64,000 nucleotides of DNA from CAYUVH01 sp964448135 (GTDB lineage Bacteria > Verrucomicrobiota > Verrucomicrobiia > Limisphaerales > UBA8199): positions 124,001 to 188,000 of the forward strand of contig CAYUVH010000022.1 in the NCBI GenBank assembly GCA_964448135.1, given 5' to 3'. Positions 1 to 7,688 of this stretch are shown one piece after another. The stretch's first letter is position 1; the number at the start of each line of letters is the position of its first letter. Below the pieces are notes generated by a model. That model worked only from the letters and a program-made list of their open reading frames with translations. It had not been told where the DNA came from and made no database searches. The translations under genes and the position numbers were made by a program.

Positions 1-1
1 G

Positions 2-694
2 AAGGGGAGGAAGGTGGCGGCCTACCAAGGAGACCCGAAGGATCCGCAGTTTTATAACGAGGAAGGCGAGTTGCGGATCGGCGGCGGGGCGGCGTCAGTG
101 CCGGCGGGGATGACGCGGTTGGTGGTGTGGACGCCGACGAACCACGCGGGCGGTTGGACGATGCCGTTGTGGACAAATGTGGAGATGACGATCTACGCGC
201 GGCGCGGCAAGTCCACGCGGACGCTTGATTACCAGGCGTTCTATTTGAGCGCGCGGAGCGGCTTGTATCATAACGACATCGTGCCGTGCGAGGGGACGAG
301 TTATCACGCGACGGCAAGGTTCGATGGGCAGTGCGGTTTCAAGAAGGAGGTGTGGCACACGGGCGGTTACACGCAGTTGCGGCCTGAGCCCGCTCCAAAA
401 CCGTGGCCGACGGTGCCGGAGGGAAAATGGATTGGGATGAAATATTTGTGCCGGAACTGCGATGGCGGCGCGCATGTGAAATTGCAGCTCTACCTGGACA
501 CGGAGGAGCGCAATGAGTGGAAGCTGGTATCCGAATATACTGACACGGGCGATTGGCGCGGGGAGAAGCCGGGGTGCGATCGGCCGCAGAATTGCATCAT
601 CACGCAGGGCCGGCCGGCGGTTTATTTTCGGACGGATTATGTGGCGGTGGAGTTGAAGAAGTTTTCGGTGAGGGAGATCACGGCGGGGCCGTGA
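2..694 (+). CDS. Secreted beta-sandwich protein, C-terminal part (5' truncated by window edge)
   Basis: The reading frame is open to the left edge, so this is probably the C-terminal part of a longer protein. A GTG at 14 is the first possible start, but a GGAGG only three bases before it is badly spaced. The residues alternate aromatic and polar in the manner of a concanavalin-like jelly roll, and segments such as GKWIGMKYLCRNCDGG resemble the beta-sandwich of polysaccharide-binding or lyase proteins. No catalytic motif was recognised. It lies upstream of a GHL10 glycosidase on the same strand, which fits a carbohydrate role. The stop codon sits inside a GAATGACGAA repeat word. The fold is inference; the function is unknown. 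Confidence 0.6.
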   Translation, partial: KGRKVAAYQGDPKDPQFYNEEGELRIGGGAASVPAGMTRLVVWTPTNHAGGWTMPLWTNVEMTIYARRGKSTRTLDYQAFYLSARSGLYHNDIVPCEGTSYHATARFDGQCGFKKEVWHTGGYTQLRPEPAPKPWPTVPEGKWIGMKYLCRNCDGGAHVKLQLYLDTEERNEWKLVSEYTDTGDWRGEKPGCDRPQNCIITQGRPAVYFRTDYVAVELKKFSVREITAGP

Positions 695-810
695 ATGACG
701 AAATCCGAATGACGAATGACGAAAGAAATCCGAATGACCGAAGGGCCACGGGCTGAGATTTCGAGCTTCGGGCTTCTTTCGTCATTAGACATTCGGGCTT
801 AGTCATTTTC
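694..810. repeat. Class A word-built inverted repeat (GAATGACGAA type)
   Basis: The left half repeats AATGACGAA/ATCCGAATGACGAA and the right half is its mirror image. The best matching arms are AATGACGAAAGAA at 715-727 and TTCTTTCGTCATT at 774-786, with weaker pairing extending outward on both sides. The element begins at the stop codon of the upstream gene. Related elements lie at 25459-25718 and 40642-40769. Confidence 0.75.
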
Positions 811-874
811 CTCCTCCCCCTTTCGTAGGGATGACACGGAGAAGGCTGTGCGTTATGCTCGCGCGAGTTGATTT

Positions 875-2710
875 ATGACACGCTTTTCCTCCAGCGTCTT
901 TTTCGTCACTTCCTCCCTGGTCATTTTCTCCGTCGTCGCGGCGCTCGGGCAGGGCTCGGGCGTGGTGATTGACGGGTGTGATTATGGGAGCCACGCGGCG
1001 GCGCGGTCGGTTTGGAAGCCGATGCAGGGATCGGCGCCGGTCGAAACTACGCGGGTAGGCGACAAGATGGTTTTGAAGCTGCCGTGCAAGTTCTCGGGGG
1101 GCGAGGTCGAGCGGGCATCTTGGGATCGCGCGGTGAAGCTGGATTTGAAGGACAGCCCGGGGGTGGAATTCAGGATTCTGTGTTCCAACTCCATTCCGGT
1201 GGCGCATTTCAACATCTACTTTCAGAGCGGGCAGGGATGGTACGGGGCGACTTTCTTTCCCGAGTCTTCGACGGGTTGGAGCACAATTCGAATCAATAAG
1301 AACCAGGTGACGCCGGAGGGAACACCAGCGGGCTGGGACCAGATCAAGACGATCCGCATTTCCGCGTGGCGGGCGAACCAGGACGACACGGAGTTTTTCA
1401 TCAGCGATCTGCGCCGGTTGCCGCCGCCGCCGCCGGTCACATTGCAGTCCCAGGTCATGGATCCGATCGAACGACTCGGGGAACTGAACGGATTCAAAAG
1501 TTACCAGGAAGCCACGAATGCGATCCGCCGTCTGAAACCGGGAGACGCGGGCGTGTCCGTCGCCCTCGCTGAAGCCGAACGAGCGCGGCGGGCGGCGCTG
1601 GCAGCGGTGGACAAGGCTGATTATGGCGTGGCGGGAGCGCAGGCGAAGCTGGCGCAGCAGCAGATGTTGATCGCGTTTTGCCGCGCGCAGAAAGCGGAGC
1701 CGGGGGAGTTTCGGGCGTTCTGGTGTCACAGCGCGTTCGGCGTGCAGGGGATGAACTGGGACGAGGCGATCCAACTGCTCGCCACGAATGGTTTCACGGC
1801 GATCATTCCAAACATGCTTTGGGGCGGGGCGGCATTTTACGACAGCAAGGTGCTGCCCGTGGCCAAAGATGCCCAGTCGCGCGGGGACCAGATCCGCGAG
1901 TGCCTGGCGGCGTGCCGCAAATACGGCATCAAAATGTATGTCTGGAAGGTGGACTGGTATTTGGGGCGGTTCGCGCCGAAGGAATTTGTGGAGCGGATGC
2001 GGAGTGAGGGTCGCTTGCAGGCGGATGCCAGCGGCAAGGAGGAGCCGTGGCTGTGTCCGTCGCGTCGGGAAAACCAGCAACTGGAAATCGCCGCGATGAT
2101 GGAGGTCGCGCGGAACTATGACGTGGATGGCGTGCACTTCGATTACATCCGGTATCCGGACGCGGAGCACTGTTTCTGCGCGGGCTGCCGGGAACGGTTT
2201 CAGAAAGCGAATGGCGTGACGTTGAGTCAGTGGCCGAAGGACGTGCTGCCGGGCGGAGCGCTGCGACAAGAGTGGCTCGACTGGCGTCGCTCAAACATCA
2301 CGAAGGTGGTGAAGGCGGTGGCGGAACAGGCGCACGCGTTGAAGCCGAACTTCAAGATTTCAGCGGCGGTGTTTCGCAACTGGCCGGTGGACCGCGATTT
2401 GGTGGGGCAGGATTGGAAGCTGTGGTGCGAAAAGGGCTACCTGGATTTCCTGTGCCCGATGGATTACACGCCGAATCACCAGTTGTTCGAAAACATGATC
2501 ACGCAGCAAAAGATGTGGGCCGGCAATGTGCCGGTTTATCCGGGGATGGGTGTGAGCGCTTCCAATTCGCAACTCACGCCCGACCGGGTGATCGAGCAAA
2601 TCCTGATCACGCGCCGGCATCAGACGCATGGGTTTGTGATTTTTAACTACGGGCAGACGGAGAGCAGGGAGTTGGTGCCGCTGCTGGGGATGGGAGTGAC
2701 GGCGAAGTAA
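875..2710 (+). CDS. GHL10-type family 10 glycosyl hydrolase-like protein, secreted
   Basis: This 611-residue protein has a signal peptide (about residues 1-25), a beta-sandwich region (about 26-185) that resembles a carbohydrate-binding module, a helical linker (about 195-270), and a C-terminal TIM-barrel of the GHL10 glycosidase-like family (PF02638 type, about 280-605). The barrel shows FRAFWCHSAFGVQGMNWDEA at its start and the typical DGVHFDYIRYPD strand near residue 418. Members are thought to cleave polysaccharides outside the cytoplasm, but substrates are poorly known. The start is the ATG in front of the signal peptide. It converges on the response regulator gene and is followed directly by a 29-bp perfect inverted repeat. 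The family call is firm; the substrate is unknown. Confidence 0.85.
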   Translation: MTRFSSSVFFVTSSLVIFSVVAALGQGSGVVIDGCDYGSHAAARSVWKPMQGSAPVETTRVGDKMVLKLPCKFSGGEVERASWDRAVKLDLKDSPGVEFRILCSNSIPVAHFNIYFQSGQGWYGATFFPESSTGWSTIRINKNQVTPEGTPAGWDQIKTIRISAWRANQDDTEFFISDLRRLPPPPPVTLQSQVMDPIERLGELNGFKSYQEATNAIRRLKPGDAGVSVALAEAERARRAALAAVDKADYGVAGAQAKLAQQQMLIAFCRAQKAEPGEFRAFWCHSAFGVQGMNWDEAIQLLATNGFTAIIPNMLWGGAAFYDSKVLPVAKDAQSRGDQIRECLAACRKYGIKMYVWKVDWYLGRFAPKEFVERMRSEGRLQADASGKEEPWLCPSRRENQQLEIAAMMEVARNYDVDGVHFDYIRYPDAEHCFCAGCRERFQKANGVTLSQWPKDVLPGGALRQEWLDWRRSNITKVVKAVAEQAHALKPNFKISAAVFRNWPVDRDLVGQDWKLWCEKGYLDFLCPMDYTPNHQLFENMITQQKMWAGNVPVYPGMGVSASNSQLTPDRVIEQILITRRHQTHGFVIFNYGQTESRELVPLLGMGVTAK

Positions 2711-2897
2711 AGAAAAGCTCCAAGGACCAAGCACCAAGTTCCAGAGAAACTTCAAACTTCAAGATCCAACCTTCGCGGAGACGCCAGCCTATTCGGGCAT
2801 TGGGCTTCTTTCCTCATTCCAGCGTAGAAATTGGTTCGTGGTCCTTGGAGCTTGGTTCTTCTCTGGTTCTTGGTGCTTGGTCCTTGGAGCTTTTCTT
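2710..2897. repeat. Class B long inverted repeat between convergent genes
   Basis: A perfect 29-bp inverted repeat has its left arm at 2710-2738 and its right arm at 2869-2897. It is built from the words AGCTCCAAGGACCAAGCACC and their complement. Inward, TTCCAGAGAA and TTCTCTGGTT continue the pairing with two mismatches. It fills the gap between the stop codons of the GHL10 gene (2710) and the response regulator (2902). By position it could act as a bidirectional terminator or 3'-end stabiliser. Confidence 0.8.
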
Positions 2898-2901
2898 CCC
2901 G

Positions 2902-3585
2902 TCATTTCTTCAAATATTTCACCACCGCTTCCGTGCGGGAGCTAACGTGCAGTTTGCGGTAGGTGTTGCGGACGTATTCGCGCACCGTCTCGACGCCGAT
3001 GCCGAGTCGGTCCGCGATTTCCTTGTAGCGGTAGCCTTCCGCCAGCAGCACGAGAGTCTCGCGCTCACGGCGGGTAAGGGACTCCATCTCGGAGGAAGTG
3101 GTGCCGAGCTTCTGGAAATATTCGGCGACCTTGCCGGCCATCTGGCGCGTCAACGGGACGCCTCCCCGGCGGGCTTCGGTGATGGCTTCGACGAGTTTTT
3201 CGCCGGTGGTGCGTTTAAGGAGATAGCCGTTGGCGCCCGCCTTGAGGGAATTGAAGAGATATTCGCCTTCGTCGTAGACGGTCAGCATGATCATCGGCAG
3301 CGAAGGCAGCACGGCTTTGATCGCGCGGACGCATTCGAGACCGGACATGCCCGGCAGGCCGATGTCCATGAGGACGAGATCGGGATTTTGCTTGGGGATG
3401 CCCTCGACGGCAGCCTCGCCATTCGAATAGGTCGCGACGACTTGCAGGCCGCCGGCCCGGTGGATGAGCTTTTTGAGGCTCTCGGCGACACCGGACTGGT
3501 CCTCGACGATGACGATGCGCGTCAATGGCTTCGGATGCGCGGACATTACTGCGGGCTCGGTCTGGAAACTGGTTTCCGTGCTCAT
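2902..3585 (-). CDS. NarL/FixJ-type response regulator (REC plus LuxR HTH)
   Basis: The receiver domain starts at RIVIVEDQSG and carries the phosphorylatable Asp in LVLMDIGLPGM (Asp74 with this start), followed by the conserved Thr and Lys regions (MIMLTVYD, GYLLK). The C-terminus is a LuxR helix-turn-helix (LTRRERETLVLLAEGYRYKE through RKLHVSSRTEAV). It is the likely partner of the HisKA_3 kinase at 4248-7310, on the same strand with one small gene between. The frame extends upstream to a TTG at 3612; the ATG at 3585 is preferred, and the ATG at 3546 is another option. Targets are not known, but the neighbouring secreted-protein genes are obvious candidates. Confidence 0.9.
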   Translation of the reverse strand: MSTETSFQTEPAVMSAHPKPLTRIVIVEDQSGVAESLKKLIHRAGGLQVVATYSNGEAAVEGIPKQNPDLVLMDIGLPGMSGLECVRAIKAVLPSLPMIMLTVYDEGEYLFNSLKAGANGYLLKRTTGEKLVEAITEARRGGVPLTRQMAGKVAEYFQKLGTTSSEMESLTRRERETLVLLAEGYRYKEIADRLGIGVETVREYVRNTYRKLHVSSRTEAVVKYLKK

Positions 3586-3699
3586 TAACGTTGAGGAAAG
3601 TACTTTCGTCAAACTGACAATGGGCCCTCAAGGGGCGTCGCATTATTTATAGCACCGGATTTTGGGGTGGTGCTATCGCATGAAAGGGGGGATGGGGGG

Positions 3700-3780
3700 A
3701 CGAAAAGGACCAAGCTCCAAGCACCAAGAACCAGGCCCCGAATACTTTCGGGGTGCGGAAATTTCAAACTTCAAACTTCA
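3700..3780. repeat. Class B word repeats with a short hairpin
   Basis: The words CCAAGCTCCAAGCACCAAG and TTTCAAACTTCAAACTTCAAG flank a small hairpin, CCCCGAA (3736-3742) and TTCGGGG (3747-3753), with a four-base loop. The stop codon of the gene ending at 3778 is part of the TTGAAGTTTGAAG word array. The mirrored right half seen in the 2710-2897 element is missing here. Confidence 0.6.
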
Positions 3781-4179
3781 AGTCTGAAGGCTTTCGGGTG
3801 GTTTCTTCCAGCACTGGAAATACCGGTTTTCACCGCAAGCCATGGCTTCGCAGAAAAGTTTCCAATCGAAACCTTCGAGCGTTTCGAAGCGATCCATCAG
3901 CACCGGAAATATGGGATGCGGTTGGCCGATGCTGAGGCGAACACGGCCGCTTTTGAGAATCCAAAACACGTCCTCCACGAACGGACCCTGGTCGGTGGTT
4001 TCCACGCCGATTTCGTCGAGCTCGTCCAACGAGATCGTCAGGGGCTTTCGAAACGGGCGTTTGATCGTGAGGTTCCGGACGGCGAGCCGGTATTCAGTTC
4101 GCGGAATCCAGGATGCGAGTATCGCGAGGGGCGCAAAGAGTGCCTCCGTGAGTTGTCTGTCGAATTGCTTCCACGTCAT
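3778..4179 (-). CDS. Small protein of unknown function between kinase and regulator genes
   Basis: This 133-residue protein starts at an ATG preceded by GAGGGCGG, a reasonable ribosome-binding site. The frame runs further upstream, but that part lies inside the kinase gene and reads as out-of-frame translation. A hydrophobic stretch (LTEALFAPLAILASWI, about residues 11-26) is followed by a beta-rich part (RNLTIKRPFRKPLTISLDEL), which faintly suggests a PH-like barrel, and an aromatic C-terminus. I do not recognise the family. It lies 68 bp downstream of the sensor kinase and upstream of the response regulator, all on one strand, so it may belong to that two-component operon. Confidence 0.65.
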   Translation of the reverse strand: MTWKQFDRQLTEALFAPLAILASWIPRTEYRLAVRNLTIKRPFRKPLTISLDELDEIGVETTDQGPFVEDVFWILKSGRVRLSIGQPHPIFPVLMDRFETLEGFDWKLFCEAMACGENRYFQCWKKPPESLQT

Positions 4180-4247
4180 ACGACCGCCCTCATAATGAAG
4201 TTTCGCTCCGATGGAATAAAGGGCAAGCAGGATAAACAAAATCCGGT

Positions 4248-7200
4248 TTACCTGGTCTGGCGCCCGATGGGGGGTGTTCGGAATTCGGATTTCAGTGGCA
4301 GCGTCATGGAGACCGTCGTGCCGTGGCCGGGCCGGCTTTGGATGTCGATCTTGCCGCCGAGGTCGGTGAACCGCTGCCGCATGTTGCGCAGGCCGTTGCC
4401 GGTGGCGTTGAGGGTGTCCGGATTGAAGCCGCGGCCGTTGTCTTTGATGTCCACGCGCAGGCAGGATTCCGGCAGCGTGACGTCCACGCGGACTTCCGTG
4501 GCGTAGGCGTGTTTGCTGATGTTGTGGAGGGCCTCTTTGCACGCGAGATAAAAGCTGTGGCGCTGGTCGGCGGGCAGGACGGTGTGCGGGAATTGTTTGG
4601 GCGCGGTGAACCAGTAGCGCACGGCAGAGGTCTCGGCCAGTTCATCCACGCGGCGACCGAGGTATTCGATGAGGCTGGTCAGCGTGTCGTTCTGCGGCAG
4701 CACGGCCCAGACGATTTCGTCGAAGGATTGCACGGTTTCGCGCGCGGTGCTGGAAATTTTGCGGGCCTGGGCGCGGACTTCCTCGGGACGCGCGGCGTCG
4801 TGCTCGGCGACTTCGGCCAGCCAGGCGATTTCGGTGAGGTTGGCGCCGACGCCGTCGTGAATATCCTGCGCGATGCGCGCCCGCTCGCGCTCGAGGGAAA
4901 GTTGCATTTCGACACGGCGCAACTCGCGCTGGAGCCGGCGGCGGGTCGCGTAGAAGACAGTGCCACCGATGCTCGCCGCGCCGAGGAGCACCATCCCGAT
5001 GATGAACGACCACGTCTGCCAGAAAAACGGCAGCACTTCGAAGGCGAAGGACGCGCCCGCTTCATTCCAGACGCCGGCCTGGTTGCGGGCGGTGACGCGA
5101 AAGCGGTAAGGGCCGGGCGCGAGGTAGTTGTAGGTGACGGAGCGCTGGGAGCCGGCATCCACCCAATCCCGGTCGAGGCCTTCCAGTTTGTAGCGAAAGC
5201 GCAGGAGTTCGGGTGCGCTGAAATTCAGGCCGGTGTACTGAAACTCATAACGATGCGTTCCCGGGTCGAGCTTGGGTCCGGAAGTTTCGGCGGCGTTGGC
5301 GGGCAGAGCCTTGTTGTCCACGAGTACCGCCTCGATCAGCACCGGCGGCGCGACAAGGTTGGTCGGGACGTTCGCCGGATTTACGACTGCGAGTCCCTTG
5401 ATCGTGGGAAACCAAAGCCGGCCGTCGCGGGTTCGGCAGCCGGAAGGCTGGAACCCGCCGGGGCATTCGAGCGCGGGCAAACCGTCGGATTTGCCGAAGC
5501 CCAGGCACTCGACGCGCGATCGCTTGCCGTCGGCAAACTCTTTCAGCTCCGCTTTGGAGACGCGGAAGACGCCCTGGAACGAGGTGAACCAGAACGAGCC
5601 GAGGCCGTCATCGGCGATATGGTTGATGACGTCATCGAGCATCCCATGACGCGAATCACAGGTGGCGAAGTAATTGTTCTTGAGCCGGCACAAGCCGCCG
5701 TCCACGGTGCCGATCCAGAGCGCGCCGTCGGGTTCGGCGCGCAGGCAGCGAATGGTGTTGCTCGGCAGGCCGTCCGCGCGCGTGAATCGTTTGCACTCGC
5801 CGTTGCTCCAGCGGAACAGGCCGCTGCCGTCGGTGCCGATCCAGATGTTGCCGGCGATGTCTTCCGCGAGCGCGATGATGTCGAGCGCCGGGGTGGGGTT
5901 GGGCAGGTCGAAGTTGGTGACGACGCCGTGGTCAATGCAGACGAGTTTGTTCAGCGTGCGCTGGCCCACCCACATGCGGCCCTTGCTATCCTCGAACAAG
6001 CTCGCCACTGGGGTATCGCGCCCGGGAATGTCGCGGCGCGGAACAAAGCGATTCGTGATGAACTGGTAGAGGCCGCCGGCCCACGAGCCTTCCCAGAGTT
6101 CCTTATTGCGATCCACCAGCAGCGCGCGAACGTTTTGGTTGTCGAGACCCTCGGCCGGTCCAAAGATTTGAACCTCATTGTCCTTCAGGCGATTCACGCC
6201 GTCGCCGTCAGTGCCAACCCAAACTTCGCCTTCAGGTCCTTCACAGATGGCGGTGACGAGGTCGGAGGAGAGGCCTTCCTTGCGGCCATAGGTGCGAAAG
6301 AGGGCAGGGCGGAGGCGGTTCAATCCACCTGGGCGCGTTCCGGCCCAGAGGTTGCCTTCGGAATCGATGAAAAGCGCGCGCACGAGATCGCTGCCGAGGC
6401 CGTCGGCCACGGTGATCTGGCGGGGCTCCGTCGAATTGGTGGAGTAGCAGTAAAGTCCTTTGCCCAGCGAAGCCACCCAGAGCTGGCCGAGGCGATCTTC
6501 GAGGCAATGTTCGACCACGCGCTCGGGGCGGACCCATTTGCCGGCGTCGCCGAGGAGTGCGCCGTCACGCCAGAGTCGGACGCGACCGCCGGTGATGATC
6601 CACCATCCGCCCGAGCGACTGGGCGCGAGAATCTGGTATTGCCAGGGTTTGCCTTCGAGGATGGGCGGCTGGAGTTTGCCGCCGGAAAGTTGCGCGAGAT
6701 AGGTGGTCGTCGCCACCCAGGTCCTGCCCCGGGCATCGCCGTAGATGCGAAACACGCGCCGCTCGACGGCCGGCCAGTCGGCGGAGGTGAGCGTGAATTT
6801 TCCGTCCGCGAAATGAAACACCGCGCCGTCCTCGACCATCAGCCAGAGACCGCCGGCATCATCGTCGGTGATCCAGAAAATGGTGCGCGCGGTGACATTT
6901 TCGCGTTGCGGCAGGGAGAAGGCCGTAAACTCGTCGTTGAAATAGCGAATGAGGCCGCCTTCAAAAATCGCTATCCACAAAGCGCCCTGCCGGTCCACAA
7001 ACAATTGCCGGATCCGGCTGCTCCCCAGCGCCGGTGCGTTGCGGCCGTTGAAGACCTTGAAGTGGACCCCGTCGAAGCGCGCCAACCCGTGCGTGGTGCC
7101 GCACCAAAGATAGCCGTCCGGAGTCTGCGCGATGGCGTTGACGATATTTTCCGGCAGCCCCTGCTCCATTTGCCAGATATCAACGAGATAGGGCCGGTCG

Positions 7201-7310
7201 TCGGCATGAGTCTGGGCGAACGCCGAAAGGGCGAAGCCAAGCAGCAGAATTCCGGCTTGGCGAACGAGGCGCTGCGGACTGAAACTCGCTCCATGCCGGT
7301 GGGAACGCAC
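4248..7310 (-). CDS. Propeller-type sensor histidine kinase (Reg_prop, Y_Y_Y, HisKA_3, HATPase)
   Basis: This 1020-residue kinase begins with a signal sequence (about 1-36), then about 700 residues of two-component-regulator propeller repeats (for example GYLWCGTTHGLARFDG, NIWIGTDGSGLFRW), a Y_Y_Y domain with KLEGLDRDWVDAG, one membrane helix (about 766-787), a HisKA_3 phosphoacceptor helix with His818 in IAQDIHDGVGANL, and an ATPase domain with EALHNISKHA, DNGRGF and GNGLRNMRQR. It should sense a periplasmic ligand, often a carbohydrate in this class, and phosphorylate a NarL-type regulator, probably the one at 2902-3585. The start is a GTG with no in-frame ATG nearby. It is divergent from a secreted-protein gene 378 bp away. 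Confidence 0.93.
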   Translation of the reverse strand: MRSHRHGASFSPQRLVRQAGILLLGFALSAFAQTHADDRPYLVDIWQMEQGLPENIVNAIAQTPDGYLWCGTTHGLARFDGVHFKVFNGRNAPALGSSRIRQLFVDRQGALWIAIFEGGLIRYFNDEFTAFSLPQRENVTARTIFWITDDDAGGLWLMVEDGAVFHFADGKFTLTSADWPAVERRVFRIYGDARGRTWVATTTYLAQLSGGKLQPPILEGKPWQYQILAPSRSGGWWIITGGRVRLWRDGALLGDAGKWVRPERVVEHCLEDRLGQLWVASLGKGLYCYSTNSTEPRQITVADGLGSDLVRALFIDSEGNLWAGTRPGGLNRLRPALFRTYGRKEGLSSDLVTAICEGPEGEVWVGTDGDGVNRLKDNEVQIFGPAEGLDNQNVRALLVDRNKELWEGSWAGGLYQFITNRFVPRRDIPGRDTPVASLFEDSKGRMWVGQRTLNKLVCIDHGVVTNFDLPNPTPALDIIALAEDIAGNIWIGTDGSGLFRWSNGECKRFTRADGLPSNTIRCLRAEPDGALWIGTVDGGLCRLKNNYFATCDSRHGMLDDVINHIADDGLGSFWFTSFQGVFRVSKAELKEFADGKRSRVECLGFGKSDGLPALECPGGFQPSGCRTRDGRLWFPTIKGLAVVNPANVPTNLVAPPVLIEAVLVDNKALPANAAETSGPKLDPGTHRYEFQYTGLNFSAPELLRFRYKLEGLDRDWVDAGSQRSVTYNYLAPGPYRFRVTARNQAGVWNEAGASFAFEVLPFFWQTWSFIIGMVLLGAASIGGTVFYATRRRLQRELRRVEMQLSLERERARIAQDIHDGVGANLTEIAWLAEVAEHDAARPEEVRAQARKISSTARETVQSFDEIVWAVLPQNDTLTSLIEYLGRRVDELAETSAVRYWFTAPKQFPHTVLPADQRHSFYLACKEALHNISKHAYATEVRVDVTLPESCLRVDIKDNGRGFNPDTLNATGNGLRNMRQRFTDLGGKIDIQSRPGHGTTVSMTLPLKSEFRTPPIGRQTR

Positions 7311-7688
7311 CCCCGCATACTAGATTGTTTCATCCGGCTTGTCGAAGTGGGAATGGAACAATTGTAGCCATCATAAGGACAAAATATGTTTAGCTGACCG
7401 GCTCCTGGTTCTGAGAGATTGAGGTGTGAACTGCGAGCACGAATCAACTTCCGCGCCCGTCGGGACGATTTCCAGCGATCCGGCGGCGGCCACCCCCCGA
7501 AAAGGGGACTATTACGTAGGTGATAAAAGGACTATTTTTATGGATATAAAGCACCTAATCTCAATGTTGGATCGTGTTGCTTGCAGTCGCTGGTCAGGTG
7601 AGTCCGAGGGTGGATCCTTCGCCCTGGCAATCTCGGACAGACCGGCGCGTTCCCCCCTCGCAACGGACCAAACCCAAACCACTCGCCC
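7311..7688. other. Intergenic region between divergent kinase and secreted-protein genes
   Basis: This 378-bp stretch must hold promoters for both flanking genes. I see no convincing gene, no Shine-Dalgarno sequence before the ATG at 7689, and no clear sigma-70 or sigma-54 promoter. The only regular structure is the pair of direct repeats at 7501-7537. Confidence 0.6.
7501..7537 (+). promoter_or_regulatory. Tandem direct repeats, possible regulator-binding site
   Basis: AAAAGGGGACTATT at 7501-7514 recurs as AAAAGGACTATT at 7526-7537, about two helical turns apart (23-25 bp). The sites lie 150-190 bp upstream of the secreted autotransporter-repeat gene, in the region shared with the sensor kinase. 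Two same-face copies are what a dimeric LuxR-type regulator could bind. That use is inference. Confidence 0.35.

Noticed and set aside
803..2269. 488-codon open frame antisense to the GHL10 gene
   Set aside because: Arg/His-rich translation without a domain; the sense protein is clear.
4323..7367. Long open frame (1014 codons) on the strand opposite the sensor kinase
   Set aside because: GC-rich codon use makes the antisense frame open. The kinase shows complete known domains, while the antisense product has none.
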